A stretch of 22,824 nucleotides of DNA from Verrucomicrobiota bacterium (GCA_023426435.1 JAFAAS010000059.1:1-22824); one strand, 5' to 3'; counted from the stretch's first letter, positions 6,286 to 13,526 are shown. A program made the numbers and translations. The notes: generated by a model from the letters alone, not told the origin.

Positions 6286-9200
6286 GGAGCAGTGGGATCG
6301 GGCAGGTTGTTCAGAAATGCGATGATTTCGCGCAAACGTAGAAGGGGCTTCGGGGCGGTCAACCTTGGAAACCGGGTTCCCACCTGGACCCAGTCGTCGC
6401 GGCGGCCGGAATTCCGAAAACACTTCAGGCGGTTCGATTCGGTTTCGACGGAGAGGATGTTTTTTTGTTCCGCGCGGATGCGTATCTCGGTGATGAGGAG
6501 CAAGGCGCGCACTTCGTCGCTGAATTTGCCGAAACGATCGCGCAATTCGGTTTCGATTTCCTTCAGGCGGGCGGTGGATTCGGCCATCGCGAGGCGGCGG
6601 TAGAAATCGATGCGGAGGCGGGTTTCGGGGAGGTAGGACGAAGGGAGGCGAGCTTGGATTTTGGGGATTTCGGCGACCTGTTGATCTTCGGCGTCGCGGA
6701 GGGCGGTGTAGCCATCGTGGTGGCGGCCGCGGCTGGAGGCGGATGCGTTCGGCTCGCCCGGAGGGCTCGCCCGACCTTCGGCTTCGCCGACGAAGACGAA
6801 GTCGAGTTTGACGCTGGCGCGGATGGCGGCGGCGGTTTTCTCGCCTTTGAGGCGGGCGACGGATTGGCGGAGGAGCTGGCAGTAGAGTTCGAAACCGACG
6901 CCGACGATGTGGCCGCTTTGTTCGGCGCCGAGGAGATTGCCGGCGCCGCGGAGTTCGAGGTCGCGCATGGCGATGCGGAAACCGGCGCCGAGCTGGTTGT
7001 GCTGGCGCATGGCGGTGAGGCGCTGGCGCGCAACTTCGAGGAGGCGCGTGTGGCGGTGGAGGAGAAGGTAGGCGTAGGCCTGGTGTTTGAAACGGCCGAC
7101 GCGTCCACGAAGCTGATACAATTGGGAGAGGCCGAAGCGGTCGGCGCCCTCGATGATGATCGTGTTGCAGTTGGGGATATCGAGGCCGCTCTCGATGATC
7201 GTGGTGCAGACGAGCACGTGGTATTTGCCGGCGACGAAATCGGTCATCACGTGTTCGAGCTCGGCGGGCTCCATCTGGCCGTGGCCGACGCCGATGGAGA
7301 GATCGGGGAGGAGTTCGCGCAGGCGGGCGGCGAGCAGGTCGATCGTTTGCACGCGGTTGTGCAGGTAGAAAACCTGGCCGCCGCGGCGGATCTCGTGGCG
7401 AACGGCGTCGACGATGATCTTTTCGTCGTAGGTTTTGACGATCGTCTGGATCGGATGGCGATTGGTCGGAGCGGTTTCGATGACGCTCAAGTCGCGCGCG
7501 CCGGTGAGCGCGAGGTAGAGCGTGCGCGGGATCGGCGTGGCGCTCATCGAGAGCACGTCGACGGTGGCGCGCATGCGTTTGAAGACCTCCTTGTGTTTCA
7601 CGCCGAAGCGCTGTTCCTCGTCGATGACGACGAGTCCCAGATCTTTGAATACAACGTCGCTTTGCAGGAGACGGTGCGTGCCGACGAGGATGTCGACGTG
7701 GCCGGCGGTGGTTTCGGCGAGGATTTTCTTTTGTTCCTGGCGCGAGCGGAAGCGGCTGACCATTTCGATGGCGATCGGGTAGCCGGCCATGCGTTCGCGG
7801 AACGTGTTGAGATGTTGCTGGGCGAGGACGGTGGTCGGAACGAGGACGGCGACCTGGCGTCCGCCTTGCACGGCTTTGAAGGCGGCGCGGATGGCGACTT
7901 CGGTTTTGCCGAAACCGACGTCGCCGCAGATGAGCCGATCCATGGGGCGGGTGCGCTCCATGTCGGCTTTGGTTTCGGTGATGGCGCGGAGTTGATCGCG
8001 GGTTTCGGTGAACGGAAACGATGCTTCGAATTCCTTCTGCCAGGTGGTGTCGGGCGGAAAGGCGTGACCGGGCTGGGCTTCGCGCGCGGCGTGAATGCGG
8101 AGGAGCTCGGCGGCGAGATCGACGGTGGCGCGCTCGGCGGCGGCGCGGGCTTTTTCCCAGCGGCCGGAGCCGATGCGGCCGAGCTGGGGTTTCGTTTTGC
8201 TCAGGCCGACGTAGCGGCTGATGAGATGCGATTCCTGCAGCGGGACGTGGAGCGTGACGTGGTCGTCGAATTCGAGGGAGATGACCTCGCGGATGCCCTG
8301 TGCGGTATCCAGTTTTGTGAGACCGCGGTAGAGGGCGATGCCGTGCTGGAGATGGACGACGAAGTCGCCCTCGACGAGCTCGGCGAAATCGAGGAGCTGG
8401 TCGATTTGCGCGCGGTGGGCGACGGCGCGCGTGTTGACGGACGCGCGGCGCTGGCGCTGGCGGCCGAAGATTTCGGTTTCGGTGACGAGGATGAGGCCGC
8501 GGGATTCGAGCGGGGGCGTTTTCTTTTTACGCGGGGCGGCGGGGTCGGGAGACCCCCCCCTACAATGTATCAGGGAAGCGGATTCGCGGAAGGTGAGGCG
8601 GAAGCCCTCGTTCAAGGCGCCGCGGAGAAAGCGCGGTTTGAGGGATTTGAAGCGCGAGTCTTCGTCGAGGATTTCGCGGATGCGTTGTTCTTCGCCCTCT
8701 TTGGTGACGACGAAGGAAATGGCGTAGCCGGATTTCTTCCAGTCGATGAGTTGAAGGAGGAATTTGGCGCGGGCGTCTTCTTCGACCTGGAGACGTTCTT
8801 GGGCGACGAGGGAGTCGGAAGGAAAGCTGCGGTGGAGGGAGAGCGGTTCGGTGTCCCAGGTGATCTCGTGTTCGGCGCTGTCGAAGAGAGCGGACGCTTC
8901 GTCGATGTCGCTGACGGCGAAAGCGGCGGCGCATTTTTCGAGGAGCGGCGTGAGTTGATCGCCGGACTCGCGGGTGACGGTGCTGAAGATCTCGTCGAGC
9001 GAGGCGGGTTCGAGGAAGAGAAGATGAGCGCGCGGCGTGACGTAGTCGGTGATGCCGGTTTTCGAAGGATCGAGTTTAACGCGCGAGGAAGCGGAGATCG
9101 TGATGCTTTCGACGGTGGCGCCGGAGCGCTGCGTGACGGGATCGAAGGCGCGGATTTCCTCGATCTGGTCGCCGAAGAAATCGAGGCGGTAAGGTTCGCT

Positions 9201-9773
9201 GGCGGTGACCGGATAGACGTCGATGATGCCGCCGCGGATGGCGTAGTGGCCGGGCGCTTCGCAGACGGCTTCGGAGTCGTAGTCGAGTTGTTGCAGGCGC
9301 TCGAGCAGGCCTTGGAAGGATTGTTCCTGTCCGCGGGAGAGTTTGAATTCGCGGGTGGCGAATTCTTCGATGGCGGGGACGGGGTGGGCGAGCGCGGCGG
9401 GGGTGGTGAGGAGGAGGAGTTGGGAGTTGAGAGGTGAGAGCTGAGAGTTTGGAGAGCCGGACAGTGAACGCGTGGCGCGGAGTTTGGAGAGGGCGGTGTA
9501 GCGGTCGTTCGAGGCGGCGATCGCTTCGCGCATGTCGCGGGCGTCGGGCATCGATTCGGGAAACACGAGCGTGGTCGGCGCGTGTTGGTCGGCGTCGATC
9601 GAGCGGAAGAAAGCGACGTCCTCGGCGAGTTCTTCGGCGGTTTTGAGGTCGGCGGCGACGATGATCCAGACGGGCGCGGGGTGCTGGCGGGTGAGATCTG
9701 CAATCACGGCGCCGCGGGCAGGCGGGCAGACGCCGGTGTGTTTGTGGCGCGCGGTGAGGGCCGAAGCAGGCAT
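6282..9773 (-). CDS. mfd: transcription-repair coupling factor Mfd
   Basis: A 1163-residue protein, close to the usual 1150. Mfd removes RNA polymerase stalled at DNA lesions and recruits UvrA. Visible domains in order: a UvrB-like N-terminal module (about 20-370, including YAIRGGIIDVYPV and YRLDFFGDQIEEIRAFDP); the RNA polymerase-interacting CarD-like domain (about 455-530, LVEGDFVVHLQHGIALYRGL); helicase motifs with Walker A GDVGFGKTE (617-625), the DEEQ box (718-721), SATPIPRTL, and motif VI QLRGRVGR; and a C-terminal TRCF domain (about 1040-1155). ATG 9773 is chosen because the upstream extension translates a dispersed repeat. Two stretches foreign to the family, about 397-421 and 995-1018, and a shorter one at about 104-122, look like in-frame repeat insertions. 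The stop overlaps the isomerase start as ATGA. No Shine-Dalgarno is visible. Confidence 0.96.
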   Translation of the reverse strand: MPASALTARHKHTGVCPPARGAVIADLTRQHPAPVWIIVAADLKTAEELAEDVAFFRSIDADQHAPTTLVFPESMPDARDMREAIAASNDRYTALSKLRATRSLSGSPNSQLSPLNSQLLLLTTPAALAHPVPAIEEFATREFKLSRGQEQSFQGLLERLQQLDYDSEAVCEAPGHYAIRGGIIDVYPVTASEPYRLDFFGDQIEEIRAFDPVTQRSGATVESITISASSRVKLDPSKTGITDYVTPRAHLLFLEPASLDEIFSTVTRESGDQLTPLLEKCAAAFAVSDIDEASALFDSAEHEITWDTEPLSLHRSFPSDSLVAQERLQVEEDARAKFLLQLIDWKKSGYAISFVVTKEGEEQRIREILDEDSRFKSLKPRFLRGALNEGFRLTFRESASLIHCRGGSPDPAAPRKKKTPPLESRGLILVTETEIFGRQRQRRASVNTRAVAHRAQIDQLLDFAELVEGDFVVHLQHGIALYRGLTKLDTAQGIREVISLEFDDHVTLHVPLQESHLISRYVGLSKTKPQLGRIGSGRWEKARAAAERATVDLAAELLRIHAAREAQPGHAFPPDTTWQKEFEASFPFTETRDQLRAITETKADMERTRPMDRLICGDVGFGKTEVAIRAAFKAVQGGRQVAVLVPTTVLAQQHLNTFRERMAGYPIAIEMVSRFRSRQEQKKILAETTAGHVDILVGTHRLLQSDVVFKDLGLVVIDEEQRFGVKHKEVFKRMRATVDVLSMSATPIPRTLYLALTGARDLSVIETAPTNRHPIQTIVKTYDEKIIVDAVRHEIRRGGQVFYLHNRVQTIDLLAARLRELLPDLSIGVGHGQMEPAELEHVMTDFVAGKYHVLVCTTIIESGLDIPNCNTIIIEGADRFGLSQLYQLRGRVGRFKHQAYAYLLLHRHTRLLEVARQRLTAMRQHNQLGAGFRIAMRDLELRGAGNLLGAEQSGHIVGVGFELYCQLLRQSVARLKGEKTAAAIRASVKLDFVFVGEAEGRASPPGEPNASASSRGRHHDGYTALRDAEDQQVAEIPKIQARLPSSYLPETRLRIDFYRRLAMAESTARLKEIETELRDRFGKFSDEVRALLLITEIRIRAEQKNILSVETESNRLKCFRNSGRRDDWVQVGTRFPRLTAPKPLLRLREIIAFLNNLPDPTAP
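6720..6797. repeat. in-frame repeat-like insertion in mfd (C-terminal site)
   Basis: This stretch encodes about 25 residues rich in Gly, Pro, Ser and Arg (around EGRASPPGEPNASASSRGR) between the helicase core and the TRCF domain, where other Mfd proteins have a short linker. The DNA has a 10-bp direct repeat GGCTCGCCCG at 6751-6760 and 6764-6773, and a small hairpin TCGGC-TTC-GCCGA at 6778-6790. The frame is kept. Confidence 0.55.
8511..8585. repeat. in-frame palindromic repeat insertion in mfd (before the RNAP-interacting domain)
   Basis: Encodes about 25 residues (around ESASLIHCRGGSPDPAAPRKKK) between GALNEGFRLTF and RGLILVTETEIFGR, which are normally joined by a few residues. The DNA contains a perfect palindrome GGGGTC-GGGA-GACCCC at 8541-8556 and a run of eight C at 8553-8560. 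The palindrome core resembles the intergenic hairpin at 5217-5237 (GGGTC...GACCC). Confidence 0.6.
9408..9464. repeat. low-complexity GAGAG/TGAGAG tract in the 5' part of mfd
   Basis: A purine-rich tract with reiterated TTGAGAG, GTGAGAG and CTGAGAG units, read on the minus strand as Ser, Leu, Asn and Pro (residues about 104-122, SGSPNSQLSPLNSQLLLL). A related unit, GGTTGAGAGTTC, occurs between genes at 19345-19356. It could be a third repeat insertion, but this part of Mfd is variable anyway. Confidence 0.4.
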
Positions 9774-9845
9774 GAAACGAAAAGTAGGAAGCGAGGATGC
9801 GGGCGGATGCAACTGGTCGCTCAGGACGACGATGAGTTTAATGGG

Positions 9846-9880
9846 TTTGAACCACGAATAGGCACGAATGAACACGAAGG
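9846..9880. repeat. dispersed intergenic repeat, ACCACGAA type
   Basis: The text TTTGAACCACGAATAGG, then CACGAATGAACACGAAGG, made of reiterated CACGAA units, lies upstream of mfd. Its opening TTTGAACCACGAA is identical to the left arm of the inverted repeat at 4541-4553. Sequences of this style are scattered between genes in many environmental bacterial genomes. A run of nine G follows at 9879-9887. It shows that the frame upstream of ATG 9773 is not coding. Confidence 0.6.
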
Positions 9881-9920
9881 GGGGGGGCGGCTTCGTTTCG
9901 GCGATGGGGAAAGGCAGGCG

Positions 9921-9974
9921 CTAGCGCGACGGGATGTCGGGCTCCACCGTGTCGCGCGTCGAGCGCGCAACCTA
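9921..9974. repeat. dispersed repeat pair reaching the rnc stop codon
   Basis: Contains GCGACGGGATGTCGGGCTCC followed by ACC, a degenerate copy of the hairpin family at 4464-4485, and then a hairpin GCGCG-TCGAG-CGCGC at 9954-9968. The TAG stop of rnc (9972-9974) follows three bases later, so the repeats sit directly at the 3' end of rnc and may serve as its transcript end or as a protective stem-loop. Confidence 0.55.
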
Positions 9975-10679
9975 CGGGGTCTCGGGGGACGATTGGAAGG
10001 TGGCGAGGGCGGCGCGGGCGGCGGCTTCTTCGGCGGATTTTTTGGAGGGGCCGCGGCCGCGACCGAGTTCGCGGTCGTTGACGAAGACGGCGAATTCGTA
10101 GGCGCGCGCGTGATCGGCGCCTTCGGTGCCGACGAGTTCGTAGCGGACGGCGTTGTTGCCGTGGAGGGGTTGCACGAGTTCCTGCAGGCGGCCCTTGGGA
10201 TTTTCTTCGTGTTCGACGGCGTGGAGACGCGTGGGCAGATCGCCGTAGAGGCTGAGGACGATGCGGCGAGTGATGGTAAGATCGCTGTCGAGATAGAGTG
10301 CGCCGATGAGCGCTTCGAAGGCGTCTTCGAGGGAGGAGGCGCGTTGGCGTCCGCCGGTGGATTCTTCGCTGCCGCCGAGCAGGAGGCAGCGGTCGAGTCC
10401 GAGTTCGCGGGCGAGTTCGACGAGGAACTGGCCCCTGGCGAGGGCGGCGCGGCGTTTGCTCAGAAGCCCTTCGCGATCGCCGGGGAAGAGTTGGAAAAGC
10501 GCTTCGGTCAGGATGAGTTGAAGGACGGCGTCGCCGAGAAATTCGAGACGCTGGTTGCTTTCGGCGACGTCGGGATTTTCGGGGAGAAACGACGTGTGGG
10601 TGACGGCGCGCTCGAGCAGGGCGGGATCGCGAAACGTGTAGGTGAGGCGTGCCTGAAGTTGTTCGAGCGGATGGCTCAT
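9972..10679 (-). CDS. rnc: ribonuclease III
   Basis: A 235-residue protein of normal RNase III length. RNase III cleaves double-stranded RNA, matures ribosomal RNA and processes some mRNAs as a dimer. The catalytic domain (about 5-150) has the signature NQRLEFLGDAVL (42-53), with the acidic residues E46 and D50, and the second acidic cluster LEDAFEALIGALYLD (117-131). The double-stranded RNA-binding domain is at about 160-230 (NPKGRLQELVQ, then GRGRGPSKKSAEEAAARAAL). The start is ATG 10679, overlapping the stop of the upstream ABC permease as ATGA, so the two are translationally coupled. The frame is open further upstream, but that part lies inside the permease gene and is not coding. Confidence 0.97.
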   Translation of the reverse strand: MSHPLEQLQARLTYTFRDPALLERAVTHTSFLPENPDVAESNQRLEFLGDAVLQLILTEALFQLFPGDREGLLSKRRAALARGQFLVELARELGLDRCLLLGGSEESTGGRQRASSLEDAFEALIGALYLDSDLTITRRIVLSLYGDLPTRLHAVEHEENPKGRLQELVQPLHGNNAVRYELVGTEGADHARAYEFAVFVNDRELGRGRGPSKKSAEEAAARAALATFQSSPETP

Positions 10680-11467
10680 GAGCTGGCGCTGGCGTAGCGG
10701 CGAAGGCCGGCGTTGAAGACGAGCACGGTAACACTGAAACAGACGAGGGTCCACGCGCCGAGCCAGAGCGCCCAGCCGAGATCGAAGCCGTGGAGGATGG
10801 TGCTCGCGGGAGCGTTGCTGACGACGACGACAGGCAGGAGGTAAACGAACAACCAGCGAGAGACGGTGCCGGTGAAAGCGCGGCGCGGCATGCGCGAGAA
10901 TTCGGTGAGAGTGAAGTAGCCGCCCTCGAGGCCTTGGGAATTGCGGAGAAAGAATGCGAGCGACATCGAGAGAACGAGGACGCTGTAGTGGATCACGAGT
11001 CCGCAAAGGATCATGAACGCGTAGAGGGCGAGATCGAGGAAGCCCGGTTGCAGGCCGAGCTGGCGGGCGGCGTAAACGACGATGGCGACGGCGATGACGG
11101 CGTTGACGAGACCGTCGGGGTCGAGCTTGCGGGTGGACGCCATGAACAGGACGTTGCCGGGCTGGGCGAGCAGGAAGTCGAAATTGCCGGTGCGGACATT
11201 GCGGCCCATTTCGAAGATGCTGCTCCAGAAAAAACCCATGAGCAGGCGCTGGATCAGCATCGAAGTGCCGACGAGAAGGATCATTTCGTATTTGCTCCAA
11301 CCGGCGATGGACTCGGTGTGGCGATAGATGACGGAAATCGTGAGGATGTTAACCGTCATCCAGAAGAGCTCGACGAGCGACCAGACGAAGAAGTCGCCGC
11401 GAAACATGAGTGTGCGGGTGATGGAGTAGCGGGCGCTGGCGAGCCAGACGCGGAGGTAGTGCATCAT
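10676..11467 (-). CDS. ABC-2 family transporter permease (DUF990/COG3694 type)
   Basis: A 263-residue integral membrane protein with about six hydrophobic segments (about 28-48, 60-75, 110-135, 145-170, 205-222, 230-250). The start MMHYLRVWLASARYSITRTL, FRGDFFVWSLVELFW and the loop RNVRTGNFDFLLAQPGN are typical of the COG3694 permease family, which pairs with a COG4587 permease and a COG4586 ATPase. Its natural partner is the permease at 11577, 109 bases upstream on the same strand. No ATPase gene is in the window. Substrate unknown; related systems export small molecules or lipids. The start is ATG 11467, with ATG 11464 possible. Its stop overlaps the rnc start by four bases. Confidence 0.87.
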   Translation of the reverse strand: MMHYLRVWLASARYSITRTLMFRGDFFVWSLVELFWMTVNILTISVIYRHTESIAGWSKYEMILLVGTSMLIQRLLMGFFWSSIFEMGRNVRTGNFDFLLAQPGNVLFMASTRKLDPDGLVNAVIAVAIVVYAARQLGLQPGFLDLALYAFMILCGLVIHYSVLVLSMSLAFFLRNSQGLEGGYFTLTEFSRMPRRAFTGTVSRWLFVYLLPVVVVSNAPASTILHGFDLGWALWLGAWTLVCFSVTVLVFNAGLRRYASASS

Positions 11468-11504
11468 GGCTTCAGCGAGTTGGTTCCGAGCGGATTACCG
11501 GACG

Positions 11505-11549
11505 CGAACGGACGCGTGGATTCGTCGCTTCGCTCAGAATGACAGGCAG
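11505..11549. repeat. dispersed repeat, CTTCGCTCAGAATGACA type, between the two permease genes
   Basis: The spacer between the two permease genes contains GTGGATTCGTCGCTTCGC, then TCAGAATGACAGG. This is a widespread bacterial intergenic repeat type, whose spurious translation (CHSERSDES) is often seen in mis-annotated proteins. It lies within what should be one transcript and may form a stem-loop that modulates relative expression of the two permeases. Confidence 0.6.
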
Positions 11550-11576
11550 GAATTACTGGATGAGGATGCGTCATCT

Positions 11577-12389
11577 TCAGCCTCCGACGGCGGTGTGGCG
11601 GCGCAGGCCGCGGACCCAGAGCAGTTGATTGATGGCGAGGAGGGCGATGACCCAGAACAACTGGATTATAAACCCATGCATGATCTCGGTGGGGTCGCTG
11701 AGGCGTCCCGTGAAGATCGCGGCGGGGAAATACATCTGATAATAGAACGGAAGGAATTTCGAAATCGCGTAGGCCCAAGGCGGCAGGAGATCGAGTGGGA
11801 AGAGTTGTCCGCCGAAGAGCGATTCGATCGCCATGGACAGGATGACGAAGCCCTGGATTTCGAGGAACCAGAACGTCAGCAGGCCGAAGCAGTAGGCGAT
11901 GCTGAATTGAATCATTGCGGAGAGCGCCATCGCGCCGAGGCCGACGCCGATGCGCCACGGCTCGTCGGGGAACGAAAGCATGTTGTAGAGAAACGGCATT
12001 GCGACGAGCAGCGGGATGAGGACGAGTCCGCCGGTGACCAGACGTGCGGCGACGAAGATGCTGAAGCGATAACCGAAGTAATTGATGGGTTTCAGGAGGA
12101 ACTGATTGATCAGGCCCATGCGGATATCCTCGCTGATCTGGTAGTCCTCGTTGAAGGCGCTGATGAAGAATTGGAGGATCAGCAGCGTGACGAAGTAGGT
12201 GAGGGTTTCGTTGAGCGAGTAGCCGCCCAGTTCGTCTTCGCCCATGTAGGCGGCGCTCCAGAGAATGAAGACCGCGGCGAGATGAAACAGGGAGAAGAAG
12301 CCGCGAACGACGAAGTTGACGCGATAGACGAGATTGCTCTGCAACCCGATCAGGAAGGCGTGCCGGTATTTGTTGAGGGAGGCGAACAC
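11577..12389 (-). CDS. ABC-2 family transporter permease (COG4587 type)
   Basis: A 270-residue membrane protein with about six hydrophobic segments. Family-like features are the N-terminal KYRHAFLIGLQSNLVYRVNF, the loop EDIRMGLINQFLLKPINYFGYRF (about 87-109), and FGGQLFPLDLLPPW followed by FLPFYYQMYFPA. This order of permeases, COG4587 then COG3694, is the usual one behind a COG4586 ATPase gene, but here the ATPase is absent and the gene upstream is parA. The start codon is GTG at 12389, with no clear Shine-Dalgarno. The 109-base spacer to the second permease carries a dispersed repeat. The transporter is complete only if an ATPase is encoded elsewhere. Confidence 0.87.
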   Translation of the reverse strand: MFASLNKYRHAFLIGLQSNLVYRVNFVVRGFFSLFHLAAVFILWSAAYMGEDELGGYSLNETLTYFVTLLILQFFISAFNEDYQISEDIRMGLINQFLLKPINYFGYRFSIFVAARLVTGGLVLIPLLVAMPFLYNMLSFPDEPWRIGVGLGAMALSAMIQFSIAYCFGLLTFWFLEIQGFVILSMAIESLFGGQLFPLDLLPPWAYAISKFLPFYYQMYFPAAIFTGRLSDPTEIMHGFIIQLFWVIALLAINQLLWVRGLRRHTAVGG

Positions 12390-12497
12390 GTGGGAGAGGC
12401 TCTGTTTTGAACAGGAGGAAACGGAGCGAACGGAGAGATGAGCTCAGCGCGTAAGCGGGATCTCAAGGTGGGGGCAGAATGTTTCGTCCGACTTGAA

Positions 12498-12547
12498 AGC
12501 CTGACGGGGACCCCGATACATCGGGACGGGCTGTCGGGCTCCACCTA
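12498..12547. repeat. nested-hairpin dispersed repeat containing the parA stop codon
   Basis: The outer arms AGCCTGAC (12498-12505) and GTCGGGCT (12533-12540) pair with one wobble. An inner perfect hairpin CCCGAT-AC-ATCGGG lies at 12512-12525. CTCCACCTA follows, as in the copy ending near 4492, and the CTA is the complement of the parA TAG stop at 12545-12547. The parA reading frame therefore appears to end inside the repeat edge. Confidence 0.7.
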
Positions 12548-13327
12548 GGATTTCAGGGAGAAGCGTTCGATGATTTCTTTGGCGAGGTTGCGGTAGGCGG
12601 TGGCGCCGGGATTGGAGTTGTCGTAGGCGAAGATCGTTTTGCCGAAACTCGGGGCCTCGCTGAGACGGACGGTGCGCGGGATGACGGTTTTGAAGATTTT
12701 TTCGGGAAGGTGTTTCTTCACTTCTTCGACAACCTGGCGTGAGAGATTGGTGCGCATGTCGAACATCGTCATGACGACGCCGCCGAGATCGAGGTCGTCG
12801 TTGACGTGCGCGGATTTGAGGCGGTCGACATTGCGGAGGATCTGGCCGAGGCCTTCGAGCGCCATGTATTCGCACTGGAGGGCGATGAGGAGATAGTTGG
12901 CGGCGGCGAGGCTGTTCATCGAGAGCATGCCGAGGGCGGGCGGGCAATCGATGATGATGGCGCGGTAGGTTTCGGCGGCGCGGATCGGCTCGAGGACGGA
13001 GCGGAGGCGGAGGAGGTAGTTTTCGGATTGAGCGAGCTCCATCTCGGCGGCGGCGAGATCTTCCTCGGCGGGGATGAGGGCGAGATGCTCGTAGCTCGTG
13101 GGCACGATCATTTCGGCGGCGGTGCCCTCGCCGTGGAGTGGGCCGTAGAGGCTTTTGCCGGCTTGTTTCTCGATGCCGATGGCGCTGGTGGCGTTGGCTT
13201 GCGGGTCGAGGTCGACGAGGAGCGTGGGAATCTTCTTTTCGGCCAGCGCGGCGGCGAGATTGACCGCGGTGGTGGTTTTGCCGACGCCACCTTTTTGGTT
13301 GGCGATCGTGAAGACGGTGGTGGGCAT
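12545..13327 (-). CDS. parA: ParA/Soj family chromosome-partitioning ATPase
   Basis: A 260-residue ATPase of the usual Soj length. ParA forms ATP-dependent dimers on the nucleoid and drives segregation with ParB-parS. Motifs: deviant Walker A QKGGVGKTTT (11-20) with both signature Lys residues, Walker A' VDLDPQANA (38-46), Walker B IIIDCPPALG (124-133), plus RLSEAPSFGKTI near the C-terminus, which is diagnostic of chromosomal Soj. ATG 13327 is chosen because the protein begins there with MPTTVFTIANQKGG; the upstream extension has no family match. parB, usually just downstream, is not present: the next genes are ABC permeases. It is divergent from tRNA-Cys across 124 bases. Its stop falls within a dispersed repeat. 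Confidence 0.95.
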   Translation of the reverse strand: MPTTVFTIANQKGGVGKTTTAVNLAAALAEKKIPTLLVDLDPQANATSAIGIEKQAGKSLYGPLHGEGTAAEMIVPTSYEHLALIPAEEDLAAAEMELAQSENYLLRLRSVLEPIRAAETYRAIIIDCPPALGMLSMNSLAAANYLLIALQCEYMALEGLGQILRNVDRLKSAHVNDDLDLGGVVMTMFDMRTNLSRQVVEEVKKHLPEKIFKTVIPRTVRLSEAPSFGKTIFAYDNSNPGATAYRNLAKEIIERFSLKS

Positions 13328-13451
13328 GCGGATGATGGCTAAGAGCGAAATGCCGCTAAGCAAGCGTGGCGACGAACTCGGTCGCGCGGCATATTCATTT
13401 CAGTTCTTGCGGAGCAGAATTCTTTTCTGCAACGTGCCGCCCTTTCTCGAA

Positions 13452-13526
13452 GGCGCGGTAGCCAAGTGGTAAGGCCGAGGTCTGCAAAACCTCTATGCGC
13501 CGGTTCAATTCCGGCCCGCGCCTCCA
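13452..13526 (+). tRNA. tRNA-Cys (anticodon GCA)
   Basis: A 75-base cloverleaf with CCA encoded. The acceptor stem pairs GGCGCGG with CCGCGCC. The D-stem is GCC/GGC, and the anticodon stem GAGGT/ACCTC encloses the loop CTGCAAA with anticodon GCA. The variable loop is TATGC, and the T-stem GCCGG/CCGGC carries the loop TTCAATT. The discriminator base is U73, the identity element for cysteinyl-tRNA synthetase, which confirms the Cys call. Eight T follow at 13528-13535 and may help end transcription. The 3' end lies only 14 bases from the stop codon of the convergent histidine kinase gene. Confidence 0.97.

Noticed and set aside
5167..6603. A 478-codon open frame on the + strand opposite the isomerase gene.
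   Set aside because: Its composition is repetitive Glu/Val/Leu/Gly and it crosses two real genes and a terminator; it is a shadow.
6465..9437. A 990-codon open frame on the + strand opposite mfd.
   Set aside because: The protein is a monotonous Gly/Ala/Glu/Asp/Phe mix with no domain, the expected antisense shadow of a GC-rich gene. mfd on the other strand has complete family motifs.
9774..9875. N-terminal extension of Mfd upstream of ATG 9773.
   Set aside because: It translates a dispersed CACGAA repeat and lacks the normal Mfd start.
13407..13435. A promoter for tRNA-Cys, with TTGCGG as -35 and a hairpin GCAGAA-TTCTT-TTCTGC at 13414-13430.
   Set aside because: No convincing -10 box lies at the right distance, and the hairpin is short, so I do not list it as a feature.
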